Assembly: GCA_002298165.1 (NCBI GenBank)
Contig: DBMI01000016.1
Span: 4,364 to 68,363, forward strand
Reading direction: 5' to 3'
Length of the DNA: 64,000 nucleotides
Source of the DNA: Desulfarculales bacterium UBA702
GTDB lineage: Bacteria; Desulfobacterota; Syntrophobacteria; Syntrophobacterales; Syntrophobacteraceae
Part shown: one piece after another, positions 1-9,228 of the stretch
Layout of the letters: every line of letters starts with the position of its first letter
Numbering within the stretch: the first letter of the stretch is position 1
Notes under the pieces: generated by a model
The model's input: only the letters and a program-made list of their open reading frames with translations
Database searches by the model: none
Told to the model about the DNA's origin: nothing
Made by a program: the position numbers and the translations under genes

Positions 1-74
1 ACGGCTATATTCAAGAAGACCCGGATTGAACCAGCCATCATTTGGGGCTTGACGTTGGCCCGGCTCCCGTGTTT

Positions 75-97
75 TGGCATTGCGCATGCCATTTTTT
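75..97 (+). terminator. Rho-independent terminator of an upstream gene
   Basis: A 6-bp perfect stem (TGGCAT/ATGCCA) with a 5-nt loop is followed at once by six T residues. It would end a plus-strand transcript that enters from outside the window. The rest of the first 251 bases shows no gene; it holds AT-rich sequence leading to the ribosome binding site of the IHF gene. Confidence 0.6.
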
Positions 98-251
98 CCA
101 TAAAAAAAGAGGGCTTCCACAATCAAATGCTTCTCTTTTTTGTTGAAAAGCGGAGAATTATCCTTTAATACTGCATGAGAACTCAATAAAACTTGGAATA
201 TTCTGAACCTAAGCCCCCAGCAGGTTCGGCGGCCTAAGGAAAGGAAAGTGT

Positions 252-539
252 ATGACTTTGACCAAGGCTCACATCGTTGAAAATCTCTTTGCGAAAAACA
301 TTTTTACCAAAACCGAATCTGCCCAGATTATCGAGACCTTGTTCGAGATAGTTAAGCAGACACTCGAAAAGGGTGAAGACGTACTTATCAGCGGGTTCGG
401 GAAATTCAGCGTTAAAGACAAAAACCAGCGCCGCGGCCGCAATCCCCAGACGGGGGATCCCATCATACTGTCCCCGCGCAAAGTGGTGACATTCAAATGT
501 TCCGGTGTTCTCCGGGAGAGAATCAACGAGGGTGCATAG
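252..539 (+). CDS. ihfA: Integration host factor, alpha-type subunit
   Basis: This is a nucleoid-associated DNA-bending protein of the HU/IHF family, 95 residues, the normal length. The beta-arm signature GRNPQTGDPI lies at residues 62-71, with the intercalating proline at 65, and GFGKF at 48-52 is the family hallmark. The arm resembles IHF alpha more than HU. A GGAAAGG ribosome binding site precedes the ATG. IHF alpha is often found behind pheT, but here it is followed after 25 nt by the Mla operon, so the genes may be co-transcribed. IHF bends DNA at sigma-54 promoters such as the one proposed for glnA in this window. Assignment to alpha rather than beta is less certain than the family. Confidence 0.9.
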   Translation: MTLTKAHIVENLFAKNIFTKTESAQIIETLFEIVKQTLEKGEDVLISGFGKFSVKDKNQRRGRNPQTGDPIILSPRKVVTFKCSGVLRERINEGA

Positions 540-564
540 CTCTGGAATGAAAGGAGATTCCTAA

Positions 565-1695
565 TTGGAGGGAGGACTCCCCTTTGAAGTGAGGAGGCCC
601 TCTGCAGGGGAATACATCCTCGTTTTCAATGCTCCTTTGTCCTACGATAATGCCGGTGCGGTCTGGGAAGGCCTGAACCATTTCCTCAGGGAAGAAAACC
701 CCTCGTCCCTGGTCGTTGACCTGTCCGCCACACCCAGGATAGACAGCGCCGGGATAGCCCTGTTGAGGGCAATTCAGCGCATCTGCGAAAGACGCCGCCT
801 TGAATTACGATTCGAGTCTATCCCGCCTTCCGCGCTGCACTTTCTCACACTTATCGAGAAAAAAGAACCTCCTGCCCCTGAAAAGCCGCCCTTAACCACT
901 GCCCGGTTGATCACACTTTTAGGGTTCCTCGTCCTGCATGCATGGGATGAAGTGGTGGGATTCTACCGGTTTTGCAGGGAATTCATTGTCTACTCCATTC
1001 GGGACCTCCATCATACGAGGCGTTTTCGCTGGAATGAGATGCTCTACTACCTGCAGCTCACCGGCGCGAACGCCATGTCCATTGTATTCCTGCTGAGTTT
1101 TCTGCTGGGCCTGGTAATGGCGTTTCAGGCCGCGGTGCAGCTTCGCCAGTTTGGCGCAAATATCTATGTGGCCGATCTGCTCAGCCTGGCCATTACACGC
1201 GAACTTGCACCGGTATTTACGGCCATCATCGTTGCCGGCCGGTCCGGATCGGCTTTTGCCGCCGAAATCGGCACGATGAAAGTAAACGAGGAACTCGATG
1301 CCCTTGAGGTGATGGGTTTCAATCTGGCCGAGTTCATAACGATGCCCAAGGTTATTGCCCTGATGATTGCGGGGCCTCTTCTAACTATGTGGGCCAACTT
1401 TTCTGGTATCATGGGCGGGATAGTGGTCGGGATTTTTACACTCGATCTCACCGCCTACGGTTTCATGGCCGAGATTTTTTCGGTGCTGTCGATGAAAGAT
1501 ATCATCACCGGGTTGATCAAGTCCGAAATTTTTGCCATGCTGGTGGGCCTGATCGGCTGTTTTCGCGGATTCGAAACCGGAACCGGTGCCGACAGCGTCG
1601 GCCGTCAAACGACATCGGCGGTTGTGAGTGGAATTTTTGCGATTATCTTTGCGGATGCGATCTTTACGGTCATCTTTCACTATCTCGGCTGGTGA
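565..1695 (+). CDS. mlaE: Mla-type ABC transporter permease with N-terminal STAS domain
   Basis: This is the inner-membrane permease of a MlaFEDB-like phospholipid transporter, fused to its STAS regulator. Residues 1-90 form a STAS domain (DSAGIALLR at 60-68, which corresponds to MlaB). The MlaE permease domain starts near residue 130 with several membrane spans and the typical ITRELAPVFTAIIVAGRSG segment. The start is TTG, supported by AAGGAG at 551-556 and the lack of a closer ATG. In Escherichia coli MlaB and MlaE are separate proteins; the fused form is common outside the gammaproteobacteria. The ATPase, MCE and lipoprotein genes follow in order on the same strand, which fixes the role as lipid exchange between inner and outer membranes. 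Confidence 0.9.
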   Translation: MEGGLPFEVRRPSAGEYILVFNAPLSYDNAGAVWEGLNHFLREENPSSLVVDLSATPRIDSAGIALLRAIQRICERRRLELRFESIPPSALHFLTLIEKKEPPAPEKPPLTTARLITLLGFLVLHAWDEVVGFYRFCREFIVYSIRDLHHTRRFRWNEMLYYLQLTGANAMSIVFLLSFLLGLVMAFQAAVQLRQFGANIYVADLLSLAITRELAPVFTAIIVAGRSGSAFAAEIGTMKVNEELDALEVMGFNLAEFITMPKVIALMIAGPLLTMWANFSGIMGGIVVGIFTLDLTAYGFMAEIFSVLSMKDIITGLIKSEIFAMLVGLIGCFRGFETGTGADSVGRQTTSAVVSGIFAIIFADAIFTVIFHYLGW

Positions 1696-1704
1696 TGGGA
1701 AAAT

Positions 1705-2490
1705 ATGAAAAAGGATTTCCCCGATAGTTCCTCCGGGACTCCCGTACTTTGTCTGGAGAAGTTAACCATCGGGTATGGAGACAACGTTGTACTTAAAGAT
1801 GTCGATTTTTGCGTCAACCCCGGAGATATAGTTACGGTTCTGGGAGGCAGTGGATGTGGGAAAAGTACGCTGCTGAAGGCAATGATCGGCCTGCTCCCGC
1901 CGACCAAAGGCCGGATTTTCCTTCGGGGGGAGGAAATTTCGGGAAATGTTTCCGGAAGGGCTCTGGCGGAGACAAGAAAAAGAATTGGGGTGCTGTTCCA
2001 GTCCGCCGCGTTAATAGGGTCTCTTACTATTGCGGAAAATGTGGCACTGCCGATCATTGAATTTTCGAAAGCCCCGCCCAAAATGGTGCATGATATTGTG
2101 CGCCTTAAGCTCGAGATGGTAAAACTTGGCGGCTTTGGAGATTATTTCCCCTCCGATTTAAGCGGAGGGATGAAGAAAAGGGCAGGGTTGGCCAGAGCGA
2201 TGGCGCTCGATCCGGAAATACTTTTCTGCGATGAACCTTCATCCGGACTGGACCCGGTGACTTCAGCCGAGATGGACCAGTTGCTGCTCGAACTGAACGA
2301 GTCGCTCGGCATCACCATGGTGGTGATTACACACGATCTGCCGAGCATTATGACTATTTCCGACTGGTCGATCATGCTCGATCGAAGTGTACGCGGAATA
2401 ATCGCAAAAGGGCCGCCGGATGAGCTGCAAAAGAGTCCGGACCCGCGCGTCCACGCCTTTTTTCACAGGCAACCGACACCAGAAGACTGA
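1705..2490 (+). CDS. mlaF: Mla-type ABC transporter ATP-binding protein
   Basis: This is the cytoplasmic ATPase that powers the lipid transporter, 261 residues. Walker A GGSGCGKST is at residues 47-55, the ABC signature is LSGGMKKRAGLARAM, and Walker B runs into FCDEPSSGLD. The signature with MKKR after SGG is characteristic of MlaF rather than amino-acid importers. The ATG lies 9 nt after the permease stop codon, with GGGAAA upstream, so the two are translationally close. The MCE gene starts 32 nt downstream. Confidence 0.93.
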   Translation: MKKDFPDSSSGTPVLCLEKLTIGYGDNVVLKDVDFCVNPGDIVTVLGGSGCGKSTLLKAMIGLLPPTKGRIFLRGEEISGNVSGRALAETRKRIGVLFQSAALIGSLTIAENVALPIIEFSKAPPKMVHDIVRLKLEMVKLGGFGDYFPSDLSGGMKKRAGLARAMALDPEILFCDEPSSGLDPVTSAEMDQLLLELNESLGITMVVITHDLPSIMTISDWSIMLDRSVRGIIAKGPPDELQKSPDPRVHAFFHRQPTPED

Positions 2491-2522
2491 GCGGCGGCGA
2501 ACCTGCCTGGAGGAACATCACT

Positions 2523-3512
2523 TTGCCTCGCACCGTTAGTGCGTACAGAATCGGAATTTTCGCAATCATCTGCGGCATCATAACCGCCGCGGGATTCATA
2601 TGGATTGGTGCCTACTCCTATTTCAAGGACACGCGGACCTATGCTGCCTATTTCAACGAATCGGTAAAAGGGCTGACAAAAGATGCCGCGGTAAACTACA
2701 GGGGCGTAGCGGTTGGTCATGTGACATCGGTTGGAGTTGCGCCCGACGGTAGCCTGATCGAAGTGCTGGTAAAACTAAACTCCGAGTTTAGGATCGATGA
2801 GACAGTGGCCATGCAGCTTCGGCAGCAAATCCTGACCGGACTTAGCTATCTTGAAATTGATACTGCTCCGGACAATATCGAGTCGCTCAGCCCCCGGATT
2901 ACTTTTCCGACGAAATACCCGGTAATCAGGACTTACCCATCCGAGATGGCTCAGCTTAAATTCGCTTTGCAGAATCTCTACGAGAAATTCAACACTCTCG
3001 ATCTCCAGTCGCTCACGAAAAGCTGGACAAAAGCAGGCGAGCTTGCAAGTAATCTATTAACCCAATTCGGCGCGGGGGAGCAGACGGGTGATCTCAAAAC
3101 AACGATATCAAACCTCAGAAAGACCACCGAGTCATCCGCCGCAATCCTGGAACGCTTGAACAAAGCAGCCAATGATGCGGGCATGACGAAGGGCTTCAGC
3201 GATTTTTCCGCAACACTGAATGCAACAAGGGTGGCATCTGAAAATCTGGCTCGCCAGCTCTCGAGCCTGCCCCCTGACGTTCTGAAGCAACTCTCCGCAC
3301 AGCTCGGGCAGACCGTAACGACCGGAGGCACACTTTTCTCGGGCCTCAGCAAGCACGTGGGCGAATCCTCCGTGCTGCTGGAACAGAACCTTCAGCAGTT
3401 GAAGATCTTGTTGTCACAGCTGAACGCACTGGTACAGGGCCTGAAGGAGCAGCCCAACAGGATGGTTTTTCCAAGCAAGGAGCAACCCGATCCCTTTGAA
3501 AAAAAGAAGTAG
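2523..3512 (+). CDS. mlaD: MlaD/MCE-family lipid-binding protein
   Basis: This is the periplasmic substrate-binding component of the Mla-type system, 329 residues, anchored by one N-terminal membrane helix (about residues 8-28). The MCE domain covers roughly residues 38-115, starting FNESVKGLTKDAAVNYRGV. A long, polar, mostly helical C-terminal region follows, as in MCE proteins that form a hexameric channel or needle. The start is TTG at 2523, with TGGAGGAA upstream. It ends in a lysine-rich tail. It is longer than E. coli MlaD (about 180 residues), so a more extended structure is likely. Confidence 0.9.
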   Translation: MPRTVSAYRIGIFAIICGIITAAGFIWIGAYSYFKDTRTYAAYFNESVKGLTKDAAVNYRGVAVGHVTSVGVAPDGSLIEVLVKLNSEFRIDETVAMQLRQQILTGLSYLEIDTAPDNIESLSPRITFPTKYPVIRTYPSEMAQLKFALQNLYEKFNTLDLQSLTKSWTKAGELASNLLTQFGAGEQTGDLKTTISNLRKTTESSAAILERLNKAANDAGMTKGFSDFSATLNATRVASENLARQLSSLPPDVLKQLSAQLGQTVTTGGTLFSGLSKHVGESSVLLEQNLQQLKILLSQLNALVQGLKEQPNRMVFPSKEQPDPFEKKK

Positions 3513-3602
3513 GACCGTAATTGGCCCTGAATCATAATGCTGTTGAGGTAAGATTTTTGGGTTTTGATCTTGTTGGATTTATCTCTGAACGAAAGGTGTG
3601 TC

Positions 3603-4253
3603 TTGAAGCGCGGTATTGAGAAAAGGGATTTCCCGTATAAAATGATGGGGCGAGCACTTCCGGCGGTTTTTCTCCTGTTCTCGATTTACGGATGCGTGGG
3701 TGCATTTTCCCGTGCCCAGCCGCCTGACTACTTTCAGCTTGATTACAGCCCGCGCCCCGCTACCTGCTCGAAACCGTTTTCAGGGGCGGTTCGTATCTGG
3801 GCCCTCACCGCATCCGCCCCGTACGACCGCGAACAGATGGTCGTTGTGACTCCCTCCGACATGGTGCGGTTCTCGTCAAACCACAGGTGGGTTGCTCCTC
3901 CCGGAAACATGCTTGCGGATAAAATCATGCGCGATATGTCTTTGTCGCGAATTTTTGAAGATGCAGTTCCGGTAGGCAGTCCCGTTAGTGCTACCTTTGA
4001 AATGGCGGGTCACATCTACCGGTTCGCACTCGAAGAAAACGGCTCCCCCCCTCATGCCGTATTGGACCTGGATGTTACCTTCTGGCAGGAAATACCTGTT
4101 CGCACCATACTCCTCAAAAAGAATTTCCATTACGAAAGCCCCCCCCTCTCCGGTCACGACCCCTCGGAATTTTCAAAAGCAATGGCTGAAATCGTATCAC
4201 GGCTCTCGGCAGACCTGAGAAACGAGATCTGCACGGTTATGCAAGGCAGCTAG
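3603..4253 (+). CDS. ABC-type transport auxiliary lipoprotein (PqiC/ABC_trans_aux type)
   Basis: This is a predicted outer-membrane lipoprotein that completes the Mla-type operon. I place the start at TTG 3603, preceded by GAAAGG; an upstream in-frame ATG-like start at 3564 has no good ribosome binding site. The signal peptide ends at a lipobox SIYGC, with Cys31 as the lipidated residue. The body (about 185 residues) resembles the auxiliary lipoproteins found with MCE transporters, which bind the end of the MCE channel at the outer membrane. The final 17 nt overlap the 3' end of the convergent DnaA-family gene. The family call rests on context plus weak sequence resemblance. Confidence 0.72.
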   Translation: MKRGIEKRDFPYKMMGRALPAVFLLFSIYGCVGAFSRAQPPDYFQLDYSPRPATCSKPFSGAVRIWALTASAPYDREQMVVVTPSDMVRFSSNHRWVAPPGNMLADKIMRDMSLSRIFEDAVPVGSPVSATFEMAGHIYRFALEENGSPPHAVLDLDVTFWQEIPVRTILLKKNFHYESPPLSGHDPSEFSKAMAEIVSRLSADLRNEICTVMQGS

Positions 4254-5592
4254 TATCCAGCCGGCGACTAATGTATTCCACCTGCCGCTTTATCTTTCCG
4301 TCCGAACTGTCAAGTTCCTTTGCAAGATCGTTTATTGCATAGAGAACCGAGCTGTGGCTGCGCTTGAAGGATTTTCCAATCGTGTCGAGCGGCTCGCTCG
4401 TGTAGCGTCTGCAAAGGTACATGCTGATCTTTCGTGCAAGTGAGAGTTCTTTTCGCCGCTTCGATGACTTAAGGTCCTCAATGGTGATCTGAAAAGTCGA
4501 ACAGACGATCTGCTGGATATGGTCGATGGTCAGCTTGGGCAGCCGGTCCAGCATTGTCTCGGTAATTTCGCGCGCAATTTCGAGACAGACCGGTACTCCC
4601 ATTATGTTGGTTTTTGCCATGAGACCGACAAGGCAGCTTTCCAATTGGCGGATGTCCCCCGTCACCCGCTCGGCCATGTACTCGATCACTTCACTTGGAA
4701 CATGGACGCCCTCGCCCAGTGACTTCCTCCTCAGGATCGCCATTCTCGTGTCGAAATCCGGCGGCGTGATAGGCGCGACTAAAATTCCACTGAGCCTCGA
4801 CTGCAGTTCATTGCTGAGCTTCGGAATGTCTTTGGGATAGGTATTTCCGGTGCACAGGATCCATTTTCCCCGGTCCATCAGTTCATCGAGTGTGTAGACA
4901 AGTTCGTTTTGAACCTTTTCCTTACCACTAAGGAACTCGACTTTCTCAAGCAGCAGCACATCGCATTCATTGCGAAACTTCGTTTTGAAATTCTCAATGT
5001 TCCCATTTTTGAGTGAAAAGATCATCTCGTTGGCGAACTGCTCAGCCGTGACGTAATGCACCCTGAGGTCGGGCCTTTCCCGGTAAATATGGTTTCCGAC
5101 GGCATGCGAAAGATGGCTTTTGCCGAGCCCGGTCTCCGAAACTATATAGGCCGAACTGCTATAAAGCTGGCTCCCGCTTGCCATTCCCATGGCCGTTGCG
5201 TACGCGAACTGATTGCAATTGCCGACTACGAATTGATCGAACGTGAATCTGGGATTGAAAACCGGTCCCACCCGCTTGATCAGGTCGCTTATCGCGATCT
5301 GTTGCGGAAGATCCCCTTTTTCTTCCGCAAGTTGCGCGGTCTCCTCGTGGTCCCCTCTACTCACGATTTGATACTCAAGCCGGTTTGCCGGGAAGTATTC
5401 CCTTATTGCAGCAAGAAGCTTGAGTTCGAGCTTTTCCCTCAGCCATTCAATGTGGAACCGGTTGTTACATCCCAGTACAACTGTGCCGTTTTCAACGCCG
5501 AGTAATTCAATTGATGAGACCCAAAGGTCGTACTGCCCTTTTGACAGGCTCTTGTGAAGTTGCTTCCTGATTTCCTGCCACTCCTGGTCCAT
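4237..5592 (-). CDS. dnaA: DnaA-family replication initiator homologue, divergent paralogue
   Basis: The 451-residue protein has the full DnaA layout: domain I (1-75), linker, AAA+ domain (about 112-330) and the helix-turn-helix domain IV (from about 345). I start it at the internal ATG (MDQEWQEI), where homology begins, not 69 nt upstream. Walker A is TGLGKSH (about 154-160). The Walker B acidic pair is lost: LLLEKVEF at 213-220 replaces the usual LLIDDIQF. The DNA-binding signature GGRDHTTVLHA reads [11 protein letters not shown]. The arginine-finger (QSRL) and sensor 2 (DIRQLE) arginines remain. There is no dnaN, recF or clear DnaA box cluster beside it, so this is probably a paralogue or regulator, not the main initiator. 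ATP binding may persist without normal hydrolysis. Confidence 0.85.
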   Translation of the reverse strand: MDQEWQEIRKQLHKSLSKGQYDLWVSSIELLGVENGTVVLGCNNRFHIEWLREKLELKLLAAIREYFPANRLEYQIVSRGDHEETAQLAEEKGDLPQQIAISDLIKRVGPVFNPRFTFDQFVVGNCNQFAYATAMGMASGSQLYSSSAYIVSETGLGKSHLSHAVGNHIYRERPDLRVHYVTAEQFANEMIFSLKNGNIENFKTKFRNECDVLLLEKVEFLSGKEKVQNELVYTLDELMDRGKWILCTGNTYPKDIPKLSNELQSRLSGILVAPITPPDFDTRMAILRRKSLGEGVHVPSEVIEYMAERVTGDIRQLESCLVGLMAKTNIMGVPVCLEIAREITETMLDRLPKLTIDHIQQIVCSTFQITIEDLKSSKRRKELSLARKISMYLCRRYTSEPLDTIGKSFKRSHSSVLYAINDLAKELDSSDGKIKRQVEYISRRLDTSCLA

Positions 5593-6158
5593 AGCCCCCC
5601 GCTTTGTCCTGAAGAACCCCTCCGAAAGAAAACAGCCCCCCGTCAAGAGAGCGGAGTCCATCCCCCCCGATGAACTCGGCCCTCTTCTGAAAATGTAAAT
5701 GTGTTTTGGATGGATAAGAAATTTTGCCCCGGAAAGAATTTAAACAAGCCCCGATCTGTTGAGGCGTTTTTTACGATAGTGTGATGATTGCGTCAAATTT
5801 GAGTTTCCGAGTTTTGAGCGGGAAAAATCAAAAGCTGTTCTATGTGAAAAATTTGTTAAGATGAGTGGATGTTAGCCCGGATGATTAGCTAATTGTCTGA
5901 AAACAAAGGGATTGTTAAAAAACGGGATTTTTGTGGAGGATTCCAGTAGTTGGCTCTTATCCTGAAATTATTCCACGGATGCAGGGAACTACATGAACTT
6001 TCCTTTTCTCACTTTTCCGGACAAAATCGCCAAATCCCACTCTTTTAGAATTGTGCCTCGTACTCGGTTATGACGGGGAGCGGGTTTCAGGATGAATCAC
6101 TTCGATAGTTTTTTTATTCAATCATGATTATTGGTTGCCTCCTCCTATCACTTGCAGA
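5593..6158. other. AT-rich intergenic region between divergent genes
   Basis: About 570 bp separate the DnaA-family gene from the Memo fusion gene. The stretch is more AT-rich than its neighbours, but I see no RNA gene, no conserved open reading frame and no cluster of TTATNCACA boxes. The promoters of both flanking genes must lie here or at its right edge. An in-frame extension of the DnaA-family protein up to 5661 is possible but unlikely. Confidence 0.5.
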
Positions 6159-6188
6159 TTGACGCATGTATCAACGCTTTCCTATAAT
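6159..6188 (+). promoter_or_regulatory. Sigma-70 type promoter for the Memo-AMMECR1 gene
   Basis: TTGACG at 6159-6164 and a perfect TATAAT at 6183-6188 are 18 bp apart. Transcription would start near 6195, about 80 nt before the ATG at 6274. This is the best housekeeping promoter match in the window. Confidence 0.6.
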
Positions 6189-6273
6189 CGAGCCAAGTTG
6201 AAAAGGCTCCTGTGCTTATTTGTTTTCGAGTTCCTCCGACCTTGAGTGAGGACGAAAAACTTCAGGGAGAAGA

Positions 6274-7800
6274 ATGCTGATGAAAGCTGATTTCGGCCGA
6301 TTTCACCAATTTTTGGTCTTTTTTGCAGTTCTACTCACAATCTTCTTTTTCAATACCGGTACCGGCGCTTCGGTTCAAACCCGCGGCGGCGTGCATGGAC
6401 CAGTTTGCGCCGGGACCTGGTACCCGGCAGACGGATCCGAGCTTAAAGCACTAATTGAAAAATACCTGAGCAGGGTCCCTGATGCAGAGGTGAACGGCAA
6501 AATTGCCGCAGTGATATCGCCCCATGCCGGGATTATGTACTCCGGCCAGGTTGCAGCCTATTCATATAAGCTGCTGAGAGGCCAAAAATTCGATACTGTC
6601 ATCGTAGTCGCCCCGAGCCACCATGTCCCCTTCAAGGGTACGGCGGTACTCGATTGTGAGGGGTTTGGAACTCCCCTTGGCACGATGCACCTGAACAGGG
6701 GCCTTGTTGATGAACTGCGAAAGCGCGACTCAACGATTGTAGAACTCCCGGAGGCTTTTTCCAAGGAACATTCCCTCGAGATGCAGCTTCCATTCCTCCA
6801 GACTGTATTGCCGGGGGCCAGGCTGGTTCCGTTAATCGTGGGGGATAACGATCTTTCAAGCTGCCGGCGGCTTGGAGAATCGATTGCTGATTGTATAAAG
6901 GGAAAATCAGTACTGATTGTCGCAAGCTCCGATCTGTCCCATTTTCACGGCTATGAAGCTGCAAAGACATTGGACCGCCGCCTGCTGGACAAAGTGGGCT
7001 CGCTTGATGCCGAGGGCCTTAGTGAATGCCTTGCCAGGGGTGAGTGCGAGGCCTGCGGAAGGGTAGCTATTCTTACTGCCATGTTCGCGGTAAGGAAATT
7101 GGATGCCGGTGAATGCCGCATTCTCCATTACGAGAACTCGGGCGATGTGACGGGAGACAAAAATTCTCCAAGGGGAGTTGTTGGATATTCAGCAGCCGTT
7201 TTCTTCAGATCGTCGGATCGGGACTCAATGGAGCCGGCAACGAAGAGAAAAGCCGGCACCGATCTTGGATTTAGCGATCAGGAGAAAGCGGAGCTTCATT
7301 CGATTGCCCGGAAGACTATCGAGGCAAGGTGCCGCGGATCGGCTACTCCTAAGTTCAATATTGCATCAGGGAAACTCAAGGAAAATTTCGCGGCCTTTGT
7401 TTCACTCTATAAAAAGGGCGAACTGAGGGGCTGCATCGGACACATTATTGCCCGAAAGCCTCTCTGCGAAACCGTTGCTGAAATGGCAGAGGCCGCGGCC
7501 CTGCGGGATCCCAGATTTTCTCCGGTACGACCCGATGAACTTGACGACATAAAAGTAGAAATTTCGGTCATGACTCCCCTTCAAAAGGTAAGCTCCGCCG
7601 ATGAGATCGAAGTCGGAAAGCACGGACTGGTCATCCAGAGGAGAAACAAGATAGGCCTCTTCCTTCCCAAAGTGGCAACCGAGCAGGGCTGGGACAGGAC
7701 AAATCTTCTTGAAAATGCCTGCCTGAAAGCCGGTCTGCCGAGAAATGCCTGGCAAGATGCAGAAACCGAAATTTTCCTTTTCACGGCGGATGTATTCTGA
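6274..7800 (+). CDS. Memo-AMMECR1 fusion protein (AmmeMemoRadiSam B+A) with signal sequence
   Basis: This 508-residue protein joins two AmmeMemoRadiSam components. The Memo-like half, a relative of the class III extradiol dioxygenase fold (about 40-310), contains ISPHAGIMYSG, APSHH and SSDLSHFHGY. The AMMECR1 half (about 325-508) contains LRGCIGH and the ALRDPRFSPV region. The N terminus has a hydrophobic stretch near residues 12-30, so the protein seems exported or membrane-anchored. AmmeMemoRadiSam proteins A and B are named for co-occurrence with a radical SAM enzyme; their reaction is not established. The only radical SAM gene in the window (38700-39665) is distant and of a different subtype. 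ATG 6274 follows GGGAGAAG. Confidence 0.85.
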   Translation: MLMKADFGRFHQFLVFFAVLLTIFFFNTGTGASVQTRGGVHGPVCAGTWYPADGSELKALIEKYLSRVPDAEVNGKIAAVISPHAGIMYSGQVAAYSYKLLRGQKFDTVIVVAPSHHVPFKGTAVLDCEGFGTPLGTMHLNRGLVDELRKRDSTIVELPEAFSKEHSLEMQLPFLQTVLPGARLVPLIVGDNDLSSCRRLGESIADCIKGKSVLIVASSDLSHFHGYEAAKTLDRRLLDKVGSLDAEGLSECLARGECEACGRVAILTAMFAVRKLDAGECRILHYENSGDVTGDKNSPRGVVGYSAAVFFRSSDRDSMEPATKRKAGTDLGFSDQEKAELHSIARKTIEARCRGSATPKFNIASGKLKENFAAFVSLYKKGELRGCIGHIIARKPLCETVAEMAEAAALRDPRFSPVRPDELDDIKVEISVMTPLQKVSSADEIEVGKHGLVIQRRNKIGLFLPKVATEQGWDRTNLLENACLKAGLPRNAWQDAETEIFLFTADVF

Positions 7801-7966
7801 TCCATTGCCGTAGGTGGTATCGGTTTTAAAGACAACTTGGATGTAATTTGAGAGGAAAATTCCTGCTCCCTCGCAACAACAACCGGGATTGAGTCCTGCT
7901 AAATATTGAATGCTAAAAGTGGATGCTTAGCTTTTTCGGTATGCTCGTTGGAAAGGAGTAGAAATA

Positions 7967-8212
7967 ATGAGATTCATTATTGCCGCCGTTATGCTTTTTA
8001 TTCTGGTGTTTGCGTCGGCCTTTTCCTCTGCCGCCGTGAATGAACATCCCCAAATGCCCGCTACGGGAGAGCAATCGACAAATCTAAGCTGTCAAAATCA
8101 GGAGGTAGTCACTCAAAATGTTCCGACGATCACTTTTGCCGGGCCTAAGATGGGATGGCAGCAGGTGCCTGGCGAGAAGAAGACGGTGATCTGCCGGGAT
8201 GCGGACAGATAG
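7967..8212 (+). CDS. Small secreted hypothetical protein
   Basis: The 81-residue product starts with a clear signal peptide (MRFIIAAVML, hydrophobic to about residue 22, Ala-rich cleavage region). The mature part is about 55 residues, polar, with two cysteines (near 43 and 77) that could form a disulfide. A strong GAAAGGAG ribosome binding site lies 7-12 nt before the ATG, which is the main reason to accept it. I recognise no family. Confidence 0.55.
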   Translation: MRFIIAAVMLFILVFASAFSSAAVNEHPQMPATGEQSTNLSCQNQEVVTQNVPTITFAGPKMGWQQVPGEKKTVICRDADR

Positions 8213-8311
8213 AGCAGGTCTGCCGGTCCAGGAGAAATCGGCCTGTTATCTGTAACCTCAAAGGTTAAAGAGGAACAAGTAGACATCGGCAACAACCCAT
8301 CCCAATACGGG

Positions 8312-9049
8312 CTAATCTCTTTTCGTGGCACTTTCAATTGTGGGATGTTCCGAGTTTGAAGGGATCTCGCTTTTAAGATGCCCGACAAAATCCGCTGCCG
8401 TTTTCTCTGCTGCAAAGTAGAGTTCCTCTTTTAGCAGGTAACAGTTTGATGCTTCGAGTTCCTCGATGGATTGCGGCCTGGATAAATCAGATGATCTGTA
8501 AACAAATTCCCTTTCCCAAAGAACCTGCCCGCTGGGATCGACCATTCTGCCGTTAGTAATGGCCAACAGGCCACAAGAATTATCAACTCTGAGCCTCCTG
8601 ACATTCAATATTATCAGGTAAGTTGTGCCTCCATACTTGGAATCTTCGCTTAGGAACTCTTCATCAATAATTGGTTCCGGCCAGCCGGGCAAAGAGTCTT
8701 TGAGGCGTTTCCCAAATTCATTCAGTACGAATTTGCTATAGTCAGGTATTGAGCATCTTTGAACAAGAGCATTGCCCTGTGCTGTTTCGATAGGTTCTGA
8801 ATAGCCGGAATACCCTGCCGCGGCACCTCCCAGAACTCCTGCCCCTCCAACAGCCACTGTATATACTGCGAGCTTAAGGGCCCATGTAGCCGAGGTTGTT
8901 TTCTGGAAATTGGCAGGTTCACGCCTTGCAACATGGAGTGAGTTTGTCGGGTTAATGTGCTTAAGCAGAAGCGGCTTGTCGTATACCTGGCCGTAGGCCA
9001 TGCATCCTTCAAGCAGTAGCGCGGCGAAAAACCATAGGAGTTTACGCAT
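8312..9049 (-). CDS. Predicted lipoprotein of unknown function
   Basis: The 245-residue product begins with a short signal peptide and a lipobox-like LLEGC with Cys at residue 16. A Gly/Ala-rich hydrophobic stretch (about 65-85) follows and could be a second membrane-associated segment. The rest is globular with no motif I recognise. The start ATG is preceded by AAAGGG. It is convergent with the small secreted protein gene, 100 bp away. Confidence 0.7.
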   Translation of the reverse strand: MRKLLWFFAALLLEGCMAYGQVYDKPLLLKHINPTNSLHVARREPANFQKTTSATWALKLAVYTVAVGGAGVLGGAAAGYSGYSEPIETAQGNALVQRCSIPDYSKFVLNEFGKRLKDSLPGWPEPIIDEEFLSEDSKYGGTTYLIILNVRRLRVDNSCGLLAITNGRMVDPSGQVLWEREFVYRSSDLSRPQSIEELEASNCYLLKEELYFAAEKTAADFVGHLKSEIPSNSEHPTIESATKRD

Positions 9050-9187
9050 GCCAACCCTTTATAATGCTAGATAGAGATGATTTCCAAAGTGAATTTTATA
9101 AACTATCAGATACTTACGGATGGATGCAATTACATTCGGCTGTGGACTTTACGTTGGCATTAAGAACAGGTACCTTCGTTCAAGCAG

Positions 9188-9220
9188 AAAAAGGGCTTAC
9201 GGCAAAAACCGCAGCCCTTT
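9188..9220 (-). terminator. Rho-independent terminator of the tRNA-Gln/tRNA-Glu transcript
   Basis: On the minus strand, AAAGGGCT and AGCCCTTT frame an inner CGG/CCG pairing, and the stem runs into five T residues. It lies just downstream of tRNA-Glu and fits as the end of the tRNA operon. Confidence 0.75.
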
Positions 9221-9228
9221 ATCCAAGA

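Noticed and set aside
5593..6158. Possible replication origin beside the DnaA-family gene
   Set aside because: There is no cluster of DnaA boxes, no dnaN or gyrB neighbour, and the DnaA-family protein is divergent; the AT-rich stretch alone is not enough.
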